Origin: Lentzea albida
Lineage (GTDB): Bacteria > Actinomycetota > Actinomycetes > Mycobacteriales > Pseudonocardiaceae
DNA: 64,000 nt
Assembly: GCF_900111005.1 (NCBI RefSeq)
Contig: NZ_FOFV01000006.1
Coordinates: forward strand, 124,001 to 188,000
Direction: 5' to 3'
Below are positions 17,416 through 26,687 of the stretch, one piece after another. The position numbers and the translations under genes were made by a program. The notes under the pieces are model-generated. The model did no database searches, was not told the DNA's origin, and saw nothing but the letters and a program-made list of their open reading frames with translations. The number at the start of each line of letters is the position of its first letter. The stretch's first letter is position 1.

Positions 17416-18072
17416 TCAGACCAGCACCTCGCCGCCGGCGACGCCCAGCGAGACGCCGGTGATGAACGGTGACGTGAGCACGAAGAGGACCGCCTCGGCG
17501 ATCTCGCCGGCCCGTCCGACGCGTCCGGCGGGGCTCGTGGCTTCCCGGGACGCGAACAGCGCCGCCTTCTTCTCCTCGCCGAGCCCGTCGTAGGCGCCGG
17601 TGTCGATCGTGCCGGGCGAGATCGCGTTGACCCGGATCGGTGCGAGCTCCACGGCGAGACCTCTCGTCACCGCGTCGACGGCGGCATTGGTGGCGCCCAC
17701 CGCGAGCATGCCCGGCATGACCTTCCGCGCGGAGGCACCGGAGAAGAAGACGAACGAGCCGGTGCGCGGCATGCGAGGAGCGAAGTACCTCGCCAGCAGG
17801 ATCGGACCGATGACCTTGACGTCGAACGAGGCCCTGACGGCGTCGCGGTCGAGGTCCGCCGCGGTGCCACGCGCCCTGGCCGATGCCGTGGAGACGACGT
17901 GGTCGACGCTCCCGATCCGTTCGGCGAGCGAGGCGACGCTGCTCTCGTCGGTGAGGTCGACGTGCTCGTCCTGGTTGCGCCCGGCGAGGACGACGGTGCC
18001 GCCGGCGTCGCGCACCCCGGCCGCCACCGCCCCGGCGATCCCGCTGTCGCGTCCGATGACCAGTACCTTCAC
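17416..18072 (-). CDS. Short-chain dehydrogenase/reductase
   Basis: The protein has 218 residues, short for an SDR. The cofactor motif is VLVIGRDSGIAGAVAAGV, a variant of TGxxxGxG. The catalytic region has FVFFSGASARKVMPGMLAVGATNAAVDA, where the usual YxxxK is not evident (the YAASK position reads VGATN), although the preceding Ser segment is present. It may therefore be a catalytically unusual or inactive SDR. The start overlaps the DUF427 gene by four bases. Confidence 0.82.
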   Translation of the reverse strand: MKVLVIGRDSGIAGAVAAGVRDAGGTVVLAGRNQDEHVDLTDESSVASLAERIGSVDHVVSTASARARGTAADLDRDAVRASFDVKVIGPILLARYFAPRMPRTGSFVFFSGASARKVMPGMLAVGATNAAVDAVTRGLAVELAPIRVNAISPGTIDTGAYDGLGEEKKAALFASREATSPAGRVGRAGEIAEAVLFVLTSPFITGVSLGVAGGEVLV

Positions 18073-18917
18073 CGCTGCTGCCCCTTGATCTCTTCCGGCG
18101 TGAGGCCGCGGTCGACGCCGTGCGGCACCACGGTCTGCCCTGGTTCGAGGGCGAGCTTCCGGCCGTCGAGCCGGACTTCGACGACGTCGGGTTCGAACGA
18201 GACCCAGTCACTCACCCGGACCACCTCGGCCCACGCCTCCGGGTACGACCACGCGGCGCGCTTGTGGTCACCGATGTCGTAGTAGCTCGCCAAGCCCTTG
18301 TAGGGGCAGAAGGTCTCGCCCTCGACGTGCTTCAACGCCGAGGCATCGACATCCTCGCGCGGCACGTACCAGCGCGGCGCGAACCCGGACTCGTAGAGCG
18401 CCAGCGGCCGTGTCGTGTCCGCGACGACCCGGTCGCCGTCGCGCACCACGAGGTGGCGCGAGGTCTGCCGGATGTCGATGCGGTGGTACGGGTCGGCCGC
18501 GTGCCCGACGATCCGTTCGTCCTCCTCGTAGAACGCATCCATCGCACGCCAGGCGAAAGCGACCCGGTCCGCCAGGACCCGGGCGTGCGCCGGCAGGTCG
18601 ACGTGTTGCCACGCCGCGTGTTTCGCGTCCTTCACAGCGAACCACGCCGTCGCGCCGAGGTCTCGGTGGTTCGTCGTGCGCGTCTCCTCTTCGAGACCCG
18701 TGACGTCGTCCCGCGGGAAGTACGCGACCGGGTAGCGGCCGGGCTCGTGCAGCAGCACCACGTCCTCGCTGTCCGCGACCCACTCCCCGCCGAGCTTCAC
18801 GCGCATCCGGCGGCGCAGCGGCTCGGCGAACAACAGCCGCTCCGGCGGCGGTTCCGGCGTGAGGAACGTCCCCACGGCCTTGGCACCCAGCGGTCCCTGC
18901 TGCCACGACAGGCCCAT
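18069..18917 (-). CDS. Double DUF427 domain protein
   Basis: The protein has 282 residues with two tandem DUF427 (PF04248-type) domains, about residues 25-130 and 155-260. Each shows the pattern of a VKLGGEWVADSE / VEVRLDGRKLALEPG strand set, then PVAYFPRDDV / RWYVPREDV and a YYDI-like Trp/Tyr-rich end. The ATG at 18917 is chosen over 18923 because the AGGAG box then has six bases of spacing. It leads the DUF427-SDR-VOC operon and is divergent from the CGNR regulator. DUF427 is often found with redox or small-molecule enzymes, and its function is unproven. Confidence 0.85.
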   Translation of the reverse strand: MGLSWQQGPLGAKAVGTFLTPEPPPERLLFAEPLRRRMRVKLGGEWVADSEDVVLLHEPGRYPVAYFPRDDVTGLEEETRTTNHRDLGATAWFAVKDAKHAAWQHVDLPAHARVLADRVAFAWRAMDAFYEEDERIVGHAADPYHRIDIRQTSRHLVVRDGDRVVADTTRPLALYESGFAPRWYVPREDVDASALKHVEGETFCPYKGLASYYDIGDHKRAAWSYPEAWAEVVRVSDWVSFEPDVVEVRLDGRKLALEPGQTVVPHGVDRGLTPEEIKGQQR

Positions 18918-18945
18918 GACCATCTCCTAACCTTTTAAGTGACGG

Positions 18946-18973
18946 TTGTCAGTTAGGCAGAATTTCCTATAAC
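18946..18973 (+). promoter_or_regulatory. Likely promoter of the CGNR regulator gene
   Basis: TTGTCA (18946-18951), 16 bases, TATAAC (18968-18973) fits a housekeeping actinobacterial promoter, 29 bases ahead of the ATG at 19002. It overlaps an inverted pair CCTAAC...GTTAGG and a TGAC-GGTT-GTCA palindrome that could serve as an operator for the divergent unit. Pattern match only. Confidence 0.4.
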
Positions 18974-19001
18974 CTGTCAAGGGTTACTTTGGAGGTTAGT
19001 A

Positions 19002-19478
19002 ATGCTGCTCGACCTGCTGAACACGACACCCGTGCTGGACGACGGGCAGCACGACGTGCTCGCGGAGGACGGTCCGCGTTGGCTGGCGGCGCACGACCAG
19101 CCCACCTCCGACGACGAGTTGCGCGCACTGGTCGCGGCGCGGGACGCGCTGCAGGCCGTGGTGCGCGGCCAGGAGGAACCGGCGGCGCTCGCCCCGTTCG
19201 TCGAGGGCGTCCGGCAACGGGCGCGCTTCGACTCGACCGGCGTGACGTGGGACCTCGACCTGCCCGAGGGACGCACCGCCGCCGCACGGGCCGTGCTCGC
19301 CTGGGACGCGCTGCGGCTGTCGAGCCCCGGCCGGCTGCGGCCGTGCGAGAACCCCGACTGCCGGCTCTTCCTGATCGACCACAGCAAGCCGAACAGCGCC
19401 CGCTGGTGCTCGATGGCGGTCTGCGGCAACAGGATGAAGGCCCGCCGCCACTACCAGCGCACCCGAGGAGACCGGTGA
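19002..19478 (+). CDS. CGNR zinc-finger (ABATE domain) regulator
   Basis: The protein has 158 residues. The N-terminal ABATE-like domain begins LLDLLNTTP. The C-terminal CGNR zinc finger is complete: RPCENPDCRLFLIDHSK, then RWCSMAVCGNRMKARRHYQR, giving four cysteines and the name-giving CGNR. These proteins are presumed DNA-binding stress or metabolic regulators in actinobacteria. It is divergent from the DUF427 operon and overlaps the MOSC gene by one base (TGATG), so it plausibly controls both. An AGG box precedes the ATG. Confidence 0.9.
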   Translation: MLLDLLNTTPVLDDGQHDVLAEDGPRWLAAHDQPTSDDELRALVAARDALQAVVRGQEEPAALAPFVEGVRQRARFDSTGVTWDLDLPEGRTAAARAVLAWDALRLSSPGRLRPCENPDCRLFLIDHSKPNSARWCSMAVCGNRMKARRHYQRTRGDR

Positions 19479-21073
19479 TGGCGCGGTTGCTCTCGCTCAA
19501 CGTCGGACTGCCGCAGGACGTCTCCTGGCACGGCCGAACCGTCCACACAGGAATCTTCAAGCAGCCCGCCGACGGACCGCTGATGGTCCGCAGGCTCAAC
19601 GTCGACGGGGACGGCCAGGGCGACCTGGGCGGGCACGGCGGCGAGAACCGCGCGGTGCTGGTGTACCAGCGGGAGTCGTACGAGCACTGGCAGGCCGAGC
19701 TGGGCCGGACGTTCGAGTACGGCCAGTTCGGGGAGAACTTCACCGTCGAGGGCCTCGCCGACACCGAGGTGCACGTCGGTGACCGGTTCCGCATCGGCGC
19801 GGCCGAGTTCGAGGTCACCCAGCCGCGCGTCACCTGCTACCGCGTCGGCATGCGGCTGGACGAACCGCGCATGCCTTCGTTGATGGTCGCGCACGGCCGC
19901 CCCGGCTTCTACCTGCGCGTGCTCACCGAGGGTGAGGTGCGGGCGGGCGACGAGATCGTGCGCACCCGCGTCGGGCGGCACCGCATGAGCGTGGCCGCGA
20001 TCGACGCGTTGCTGTACCTGCCGGACCGCGACCCCGAACAGCTCCGCAAGGCCGTCGACATCCCGGCGCTGAGCCCCGGCTGGCAGGGCTCGTTCCGCGA
20101 CCTCCTCACTCCCCCGCAACCAGAAACCGCTGCCTGGGAGGGATTCCGGCCGTTGCGGGTCGAGGCGATCACGCGGGAGAGCGCGTCCATCAGGTCGTTC
20201 CTCCTGGGCGGTGACGGTCCCCGTGCCGAACCGGGCCAGTACCTGACCGTGCGCACGCCGGTGGGAGTGCGCAGCTACTCGATCTCGGCGGGCTCGTACC
20301 GGATCAGCGTCAAACGCGACGGCGTGGTCAGCACCTGGCTGCACGAACACGTGGAGGTCGGCGACACGCTCGACGTCGCCGCGCCGCGCGGGGAGTTCGT
20401 GCTGCACCCCGGCGACGAACCGGTGGTCCTGCTGTCGGCGGGCGTCGGTGTCACGCCGGTGCTCGCGATGCTGCACGCGCTCAAGGGGATGGGCCGCGAA
20501 GTCTGGTGGGTGCACACCACCCGTTCAGCCGACCACGCCTTCGCCGACGAGGTGCGGGGGCTCGCCCCCACTCACTCCCGGATCCACTTCTCCGACCGCG
20601 GCCGGCTGACCGCCGAGGCGCTGAAGGGCCTGCCCGCCAACGCAAGCGCGTACCTCTGCGGCCCCGACGCGTTCATGGACGACATGCGCACGGCCCTCGC
20701 CGGACTCGGCCTCGACCCCGCCCGCATCCACAGCGAACTCTTCGGCGCCCGCACCGCGATCAACCCCGGAGTGACCGGCGCCGCGGCGGTTCCACCGCAC
20801 CAGCCGTCACCTCGGGGCACCGGCCCGCAGATCACGTTCGCCCGCAGCGGCCTCACCGCGGCCTGGCGCGGCGACGCGTCGATCCTGGACCTGGCCGAGG
20901 CGTGCGACATCCCCACCCGCTGGTCGTGCCGCACCGGCGTCTGCCACACGTGCGTGACGCCGGTGCTGTCCGGCGCGGTCCGCACCGAGCCGGACCCGCT
21001 GGAACCGCCGGCTCCCGGCAGCGCACTGATCTGCTGCGCGCAGCCGGAAACCGATCTGGTGCTGGACCTCTAA
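19478..21073 (+). CDS. MOSC domain-ferredoxin reductase-[2Fe-2S] ferredoxin fusion
   Basis: The protein has 531 residues in three parts. Residues 1-210 are a YiiM/YcbX-like MOSC domain ([46 protein letters not shown] with the MOSC cysteine). Residues 225-430 are an FAD/NAD(P) reductase (RSYSIS flavin motif; [20 protein letters not shown] nucleotide motif). Residues 440-531 are a plant-type ferredoxin with CRTGVCHTC plus a later Cys in LICCAQP. MOSC proteins handle the molybdenum cofactor or sulfur and reduce N-hydroxylated compounds; the fusion supplies its own electron chain. Its 3' end overlaps dnaE by four bases. Confidence 0.92.
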   Translation: MARLLSLNVGLPQDVSWHGRTVHTGIFKQPADGPLMVRRLNVDGDGQGDLGGHGGENRAVLVYQRESYEHWQAELGRTFEYGQFGENFTVEGLADTEVHVGDRFRIGAAEFEVTQPRVTCYRVGMRLDEPRMPSLMVAHGRPGFYLRVLTEGEVRAGDEIVRTRVGRHRMSVAAIDALLYLPDRDPEQLRKAVDIPALSPGWQGSFRDLLTPPQPETAAWEGFRPLRVEAITRESASIRSFLLGGDGPRAEPGQYLTVRTPVGVRSYSISAGSYRISVKRDGVVSTWLHEHVEVGDTLDVAAPRGEFVLHPGDEPVVLLSAGVGVTPVLAMLHALKGMGREVWWVHTTRSADHAFADEVRGLAPTHSRIHFSDRGRLTAEALKGLPANASAYLCGPDAFMDDMRTALAGLGLDPARIHSELFGARTAINPGVTGAAAVPPHQPSPRGTGPQITFARSGLTAAWRGDASILDLAEACDIPTRWSCRTGVCHTCVTPVLSGAVRTEPDPLEPPAPGSALICCAQPETDLVLDL

Positions 21074-24000
21074 CGCTGGATCGTCACGCCGCGGATCGTC
21101 TTGAGGTCACCGAAGAGCGACGGCGTCGGCTGGACGCGGAAGTTGTCCACCACCAGCATCTCCTTGGACTTGTCGCGCTTCTGCACCTCCAGGTGCACGG
21201 CGACCGAACCCTCGTGCGACTTGAAGACGATCTTCAGTTCCTCGATCAGCTCCGGCGTCAGCGTCTTGGTCTGCAAGCCGAGGACGAGCGGCGGTTCCGC
21301 TCCCGGGTTCGCCTCCGCGTCGCTGATGTCGAGCGGGACGACTCCGTCGCCGAAGATCGCCATCTTGTCCTCGCGCCAGTTCACGCGGCCCTTCACGCAG
21401 ACCGCGGAGTCGAGCTCCAGGTCGTCGCGCAGGACCTCGTAGGACTTGGGGAAGAACAGGACCTCGATGGACGCGTCCAGGTCCTCGATCACCGTGATCG
21501 CCCACGGCAGGCCGTTCTTGTTCACCCGGCGCTCGATCGACGAGATCATGCCCGAGACGATCAGCTCGCCTTCCTTGGGCGGGTCGTCTAGCACGACGGC
21601 GATCGGCCGCGGCGCGAACTTGCGCAGGATCCGCTCGGCGCCGTCGAGGGGGTGCGACGAGACGTAGAGGCCCAGCATCTCCTTCTCGAGGCTGAGCATC
21701 TGCTTGCGCGGGTACTCGTCGGTGCCGAACTTGAGGTGCGCCAAGGGGGACGCGCTGTCGTCGGGCTCGTCGGAGCTGTCCGCGCCGAACAGGTCGAACT
21801 GGCCCTCCGCCTCCTTGCGCTTGATCGGGACGACGGCGTCGACCGCGTCCTCGTGCACCTGGATCAGCGAGAGGCGCGTGTTGCCGAACGAGTCGAACGC
21901 GCCCGCCTTGATCAGCGACTCGATCACGCGCTTGTTGCAGGCGACGAGCTCGGACTTGTCCATGAAGTCCGTGAAGGACGTGTAGGCGCCCTTCTCCTTG
22001 CGGGTCTTGATGATCGACTCGACGACGTTCGCGCCGACGTTGCGGATCGCGCCCAGGCCGAAGCGGATGTCCGTGCCGACCGCGGAGAACCGCAGCGCCG
22101 ACTCGTTGACGTCCGGCGGGAGGACCTTGATGCCGAGGCGGCGGCACTCCGCGAGGTAGACCGCGGACTTGTCCTTGTTGTCACCGACCGACGTGAGCAG
22201 GGCGGCCATGTACTCGGCGCGGAAGTTCGCCTTGAGGTACGCGGTCCAGTACGAGATCAGGCCGTACGCGGCGGCGTGCGACTTGTTGAACGCGTAGCCG
22301 GCGAACGGGAGGATCGTGTCCCACAGCGCCTGGATCGCCTCGTCGGAGAACCCGCGCGGGTCGGCCCGCATACCCGCCTGGAAGCCCTCGAACTCCTTGG
22401 CCAGCACCTCGGCCTTCTTCTTGCCCATGGCCTTGCGGAGCACGTCCGCGCGGCCCATGGAGTATCCCGCGACCTCCTGGGCGATGAACATGATCTGCTC
22501 TTGGTAGACGATCAGACCGTGCGTCTCGCCGAGGATCTCCTTGAGCGGCTCGGCGAGCTGCGGGTGGATCGGCTTCACTTCCTGGCGGCCGTTCTTGCGA
22601 TCCGCGTAGTCGTTGTGCGCGTTCACACCCATCGGGCCGGGGCGGTACAGCGCGCCGACGGCGACGATGTCCTCGAACGACGTCGGCTGCATGCGGCGCA
22701 GCAGGTCGCGCATCGGGCCACCGTCCAGCTGGAACACGCCGAGCGTGTCACCGCGGCCGAGCAGCGCGTACGTCTCCGGGTCGTCCATCGGGAGCGTGTC
22801 GAAGTCCGGGACGGCCTCCTTGCCCCGGTTCATCTCGATGTTCTCGATGGCGTCGCCCATGACCGTCAGGTTGCGCAGCCCGAGGAAGTCCATCTTCAGC
22901 AGGCCGATGTTCTCGCACGACGGGTAGTCCCAGCCGGTGATGAACGAGCCGTCGTCGCGGTACCAGAGCGGGATGGAGTCGGACAGCGGGTCCTTCGACA
23001 TGATGACCGCGCACGCGTGCACACCGGCGTTGCGGATCAGGCCCTCGAGACCGAGCGCGGTGTCGAAGATCTCCTTCACCTGCACGTCGGTTTCCAGCAG
23101 CGACCGGACCTCGGCCGCCTCGCCGTAGCGCGGGTGGCTCTTGTTGATGATGCCGTTGAGCGGGATGTCCTTCGCCATGATCGGCGGCGGCAGCGCCTTG
23201 GAGATCTTGTCGGCGATCGCGAAGCCCGGCTGACCGTGGTGGACACGCGCCGAGTCCTTCAGCGCCGCCTTGGTCTTGATGGTGCCGAACGTGATCACCT
23301 GGGCGACCTTGTCGGCGCCGTACTTCTCGCTCGCGTACCGGATCATCTCGCCTCGACGGCGGTCGTCGAAGTCGATGTCGATGTCGGGCATGGCGGTGCG
23401 CTCGGGGTTCAGGAACCGCTCGAACAGCAGGCCGTGCGGGATCGGGTCGATGTTCGTGATGCCCATCGCCCACGACACGGCGGCGCCTGCCGCGGAGCCA
23501 CGGCCGGGGCCGACGCGGATGCCGACGCTGCGGGCGTAGTTGATCAGGTCGGCGACGATGAGGAAGTACGCCGGGAAGCCCTTGTCGATGATGACCTGGG
23601 CCTCGTAGTCGCAGCGCTTGATGTACTCCTCGGGCACCTCGGACCCGCGGAAGCGCCACTCCAGACCGCGCTGGATCTCCTTGCGGAACCAGGACGCCTG
23701 GTCCTCGCCCTCGGGGACCTCGAAGTTCGGGATCCGGTCCTTGATGCTCCAGATGTCGTCGTAGGACTCGACCATCGACGCGACGAGCAGCGTGTTGTCG
23801 CAGGCCTCCGGCAGGTCCTTCCAGATCTGCCGCATCTCCTCGGACGACTTCAGGTAGTAACCGTCACCGTCGAACTTGAACCGGTTCGGGTCGGTCAGCA
23901 TCTTGCCGGACTGCACGCAGAGCAACGCGGAGTGCGTGTCCGCCTGGTCCTTGGTGACGTAGTGGCTGTCGTTGGTCGCGAGCGGCGGGATGCCGAGCTT

Positions 24001-24627
24001 CTTGCTGATCTCCAGCAGGCCGTCGCGGACCCGGCGCTCGATGTCGAGGCCGTGGTCCATCAGCTCCAGGAAGAAGTTCTCCTTGCCGAAGATGTCCTGG
24101 TAGTCGGCCGCGGCCTGGAGCGCCTCGGCGGTGTGCCCGAGCCGCAGCCGGGTCTGCACCTCGCCGGACGGGCAGCCGGTCGTCGCGATGATGCCGTCGG
24201 CGTGCTGCGCGACGAGCTCGCGGTCCATGCGGGGCTTGTAGTAGTAGCCCGTCTTGCTCGCCTCGGTGTGCAGCCGGAACAGGTTCCGCAGGCCGTCGGC
24301 GTTGCGCGCCCACATCGTCATGTGGGTGTACGCGCCGGCACCGGAGATGTCGTCGCCGCGCTGGCCCGGGTCGCCCCAGAAGACCGGCTTCTTGTGCAGG
24401 CGGTTGTGCGGCGCGAGGTAGGCCTCGATGCCGATGATCGGCTTGATGCCCGTCTTCGTCGCCGTTTGGTAGAACTCGTCGGACCCGTACATGTTGCCGT
24501 GGTCGCTCATGCCGACCGCCGTCATGCCGAGGCGCCCGGCTTCCTCGAACAGCGGTGCCACCTTGGCCGCACCGTCGAGCATCGAGTACTCGGTGTGCAC
24601 GTGCAGATGCACAAACGAGTCCGCCAC
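21070..24627 (-). CDS. dnaE: DNA polymerase III alpha subunit (DnaE1 type)
   Basis: The protein has 1185 residues from the GTG at 24627, the normal length of actinobacterial DnaE1. The PHP domain is at the N-terminus ([27 protein letters not shown]). The polymerase core holds the catalytic aspartates in [12 protein letters not shown] and the [12 protein letters not shown] motif. Helix-hairpin-helix, OB-fold ([16 protein letters not shown]) and C-terminal regions follow. It is the replicative chain-elongating subunit. The in-frame extension upstream of 24627 lacks homology and is rejected. It converges with the MOSC-fusion gene, sharing the four bases CTAA. Confidence 0.97.
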   Translation of the reverse strand: MADSFVHLHVHTEYSMLDGAAKVAPLFEEAGRLGMTAVGMSDHGNMYGSDEFYQTATKTGIKPIIGIEAYLAPHNRLHKKPVFWGDPGQRGDDISGAGAYTHMTMWARNADGLRNLFRLHTEASKTGYYYKPRMDRELVAQHADGIIATTGCPSGEVQTRLRLGHTAEALQAAADYQDIFGKENFFLELMDHGLDIERRVRDGLLEISKKLGIPPLATNDSHYVTKDQADTHSALLCVQSGKMLTDPNRFKFDGDGYYLKSSEEMRQIWKDLPEACDNTLLVASMVESYDDIWSIKDRIPNFEVPEGEDQASWFRKEIQRGLEWRFRGSEVPEEYIKRCDYEAQVIIDKGFPAYFLIVADLINYARSVGIRVGPGRGSAAGAAVSWAMGITNIDPIPHGLLFERFLNPERTAMPDIDIDFDDRRRGEMIRYASEKYGADKVAQVITFGTIKTKAALKDSARVHHGQPGFAIADKISKALPPPIMAKDIPLNGIINKSHPRYGEAAEVRSLLETDVQVKEIFDTALGLEGLIRNAGVHACAVIMSKDPLSDSIPLWYRDDGSFITGWDYPSCENIGLLKMDFLGLRNLTVMGDAIENIEMNRGKEAVPDFDTLPMDDPETYALLGRGDTLGVFQLDGGPMRDLLRRMQPTSFEDIVAVGALYRPGPMGVNAHNDYADRKNGRQEVKPIHPQLAEPLKEILGETHGLIVYQEQIMFIAQEVAGYSMGRADVLRKAMGKKKAEVLAKEFEGFQAGMRADPRGFSDEAIQALWDTILPFAGYAFNKSHAAAYGLISYWTAYLKANFRAEYMAALLTSVGDNKDKSAVYLAECRRLGIKVLPPDVNESALRFSAVGTDIRFGLGAIRNVGANVVESIIKTRKEKGAYTSFTDFMDKSELVACNKRVIESLIKAGAFDSFGNTRLSLIQVHEDAVDAVVPIKRKEAEGQFDLFGADSSDEPDDSASPLAHLKFGTDEYPRKQMLSLEKEMLGLYVSSHPLDGAERILRKFAPRPIAVVLDDPPKEGELIVSGMISSIERRVNKNGLPWAITVIEDLDASIEVLFFPKSYEVLRDDLELDSAVCVKGRVNWREDKMAIFGDGVVPLDISDAEANPGAEPPLVLGLQTKTLTPELIEELKIVFKSHEGSVAVHLEVQKRDKSKEMLVVDNFRVQPTPSLFGDLKTIRGVTIQR

Positions 24628-24887
24628 CGGCAACCCCCTTGTATAGCAAGCGTTTTCGCGCGAATGAGGGGAACGGGAAGGCCCCTGGCGCTCGTCGAGA
24701 CTAGCCGACCGGACCCGGTTGGAGCACGCCACCCCGCCGCCGGAATTCCAAGATCTTCCGCGGCTGCGGAGCGCGGCATTGTACGGCCTCGGCACCCCCG
24801 GCCACGCGCACGACGGCGCACGCCGCCTTGATCTCGATCGGGTACGCGGTGTCACGGTGCCCGGGAGCGGCGGGTAGCGTTCGTTTC

Positions 24888-25721
24888 GTGGTGGCCCCCG
24901 ATCCCGTAGACGCACGCCTGCTCGCCGTTCTCGCCGAGTCAGGTCGCGCCGCCGTGCACGAGATCGCCCAGCGCCTGGGCATGGACCCGCGCGAGGCCGC
25001 CATGCGCCTGATCACGCTCTCGGGCAGCGGCCTGCCGTTGCTGGTGGGCGTGGAGTGCGACCCGAACGGCATCCGCAGGGCCCTCGCGAACGCCGCCGCC
25101 TACGGCAACTACCTGGGCGGTCCGCCGTCCGGGCCGTACGCCGTGCACCAGAGCGGCCCGCACCCGGTCCAGCAGCCCTACGGTCCGCAGGGCCCGATCA
25201 GCCAGCCGTTCCCCGCCCAGCAGCCGCCGCAGCAGACGTGGGGCCCGCCGCAGTCCGCGGGCTGGGTGCGCGCCGACCAGCCGCAGCCCAGGCCCGTCTC
25301 GCGGACCGGCAAGATCGGCTCGGCCCTCGACGCGGACAGCCTCGAGGGCGCGCGCCTGTCGATCCAGCTGGTCGAGGTCGTCGACCCGGCCGACTTCCTG
25401 TTCACCGCGGCCGGCTACAAGCTCGCCGAGGGCGAACGGGCCGTGGTCGTGCACACCGAGGTGACGAACACCTCGCAGGTGCCGTTCACCTCGCTGCCGG
25501 ACATGTACCTGGTGCTGGTGACGAAGACCGGCGAGACCGTGACGAAGGCGCCCGTGTCGCTGTCCTCGCGGCCCGCCCACAAGCTCGGCGTGCAGCCGGG
25601 CGAGACGGCGGGCGGGCACAGCGTGTTCGTGCTGCCGGACGCGACCGAGATCATCCAGGTCCGCTGGAGCGTGCGTCCCGAGGTGGACCTGAACACGCTC
25701 GTGTGGACCGTCGAGGACTAG
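24888..25721 (+). CDS. AsnC/Lrp-like helix-turn-helix protein with Pro/Gln-rich linker and beta domain
   Basis: The protein has 277 residues. Residues 3-45 ([37 protein letters not shown]) form an AsnC-type winged-helix start. A Pro/Gln/Gly-rich disordered linker covers about residues 75-135. The C-terminal about 130 residues form a beta-rich domain resembling the Ig-like DUF4352 class ([19 protein letters not shown]). There is no signal peptide or membrane span, so the beta domain would be cytoplasmic, which is unusual. The GTG at 24888 is used; a GTG directly after it is possible. It converges with the phosphatase-like gene across a long palindrome that begins in its stop codon. Confidence 0.75.
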   Translation: MVAPDPVDARLLAVLAESGRAAVHEIAQRLGMDPREAAMRLITLSGSGLPLLVGVECDPNGIRRALANAAAYGNYLGGPPSGPYAVHQSGPHPVQQPYGPQGPISQPFPAQQPPQQTWGPPQSAGWVRADQPQPRPVSRTGKIGSALDADSLEGARLSIQLVEVVDPADFLFTAAGYKLAEGERAVVVHTEVTNTSQVPFTSLPDMYLVLVTKTGETVTKAPVSLSSRPAHKLGVQPGETAGGHSVFVLPDATEIIQVRWSVRPEVDLNTLVWTVED

Positions 25722-25885
25722 GACCTGCGTCGAAGTCCGCTTCGATGAGAGCTGCGCTTGAGGTGGTTCCTGGTGGTGCGGCCGGAGCGGCCGCGTACCG
25801 GTGTTGTACGTGGGCGTTCCGGCCGTGCCGCCAGGGGCCGCCTCGGGCCCGGCTGTCGCGGATCGGGCTTCGACGCAGGTCCTAG
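25718..25885. repeat. Long intergenic palindrome, copy A (168 bases)
   Basis: A near-complete inverted repeat fills the space between two convergent genes. The outermost 18 bases of each arm (CTAGGACCTGCGTCGAAG and its reverse complement) are perfect and contain both stop codons. The arms then continue as imperfect complement to a tip around 25802, where CGTAC and GTACG enclose CGGTGTT. The same tip occurs in copy B at 53989-54156. It would fold as one very long hairpin in RNA from either strand. It may act as a bidirectional terminator or be a non-autonomous mobile repeat. Confidence 0.85.
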
Positions 25886-26664
25886 AGCAGTTCCAGCGCG
25901 GCGGCGTGCACGTCTGGCGCGGCCGCCAGGTACTCGCGGGTCGTCAGCTCCCACGGCTTGCCGTCGAGGTCCGTGACGATCCCGCCCGCCTCCAGCACGA
26001 GCAGCACACCTGAGGCGTGCGCGCGCACGTTGTCGTACTGCCAGTGCAGGTCCATCCGCCCGGCGGCGACCTGGGCGAGCTGGTGCGTGACCGGCACGGA
26101 GATCCGGACGTAGAGGGCGTGCTTGGCCATCGTGGCGTACGCGGCGCCGACCCGGTCCGCCATCTCCGGCCCCTGCCCGGGCTGGGCCTGCCCGGTGCCG
26201 GCGAGGGCACCGTCGAGCGAGGTCTTGTCCGAGACCTGGAGCCGCACGCCGTTGAGGAACGCGCCGCCGCCGTCGGTGGCCGTGAACATCTCGTCGAACA
26301 GCGGGAAGAACACGACGGCGAGCACCGGGCGGCCGTCGCGGACGAGGCTCACGCCGATGTTCCAGTCGGTCATGCCGTGGACGGCGTTCATGTTGCCGCC
26401 GACCGGGTCGATCAGCCACCACTCGCCCTCGGGGAGGGGGCCGTGGCCGTGTTCGTCGTCGAGCCAGCGGGCCTGCGGGCGGATCTCGTCCAGCTCGGGC
26501 TTCAGGAGGTCGACCACGGCGGCGTCGTTGGCGCGGACCGCCTCGACGATCTCGGTGAGGGACGAGGCGCGGGACTCCGGCGAGTAGCGCTTCAGCATGC
26601 GGGCACCGGCCCGGCGGACGGCGGCGGTGACGGCGGGAACGAGAGCGGTGGTGTCGGTGTTCAC
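25882..26664 (-). CDS. Inositol monophosphatase-fold protein with altered metal motif
   Basis: The protein has 260 residues. It has the overall IMPase/FBPase-like fold: helical N-terminus, ARWLDDEHGHGPL (position of the GEE motif), WWLIDPVGGNMNAVHG (position of DPLDGTxNF) and a C-terminal QYDNVRAHASGVLLVLEAGG (position of WDxAAG). In the central motif the second metal-binding Asp is replaced by Gly, so either the chemistry is changed or activity is lost; the first Asp and the Glu remain. The GTG start has a GGAGG site four bases upstream. It is divergent from the LysR gene, with only 23 bases between the two starts, so LysR may regulate it. Confidence 0.85.
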   Translation of the reverse strand: MNTDTTALVPAVTAAVRRAGARMLKRYSPESRASSLTEIVEAVRANDAAVVDLLKPELDEIRPQARWLDDEHGHGPLPEGEWWLIDPVGGNMNAVHGMTDWNIGVSLVRDGRPVLAVVFFPLFDEMFTATDGGGAFLNGVRLQVSDKTSLDGALAGTGQAQPGQGPEMADRVGAAYATMAKHALYVRISVPVTHQLAQVAAGRMDLHWQYDNVRAHASGVLLVLEAGGIVTDLDGKPWELTTREYLAAAPDVHAAALELL

Positions 26665-26687
26665 GGCTTCCTCCAAGATTGTCGGTC

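Noticed and set aside
21652..24831. A 1059-residue open frame on the plus strand opposite dnaE
   Set aside because: It is the antisense shadow of dnaE in GC-rich DNA: Arg/Val/Asp/Leu-rich, no domain and fully within a certain essential gene.
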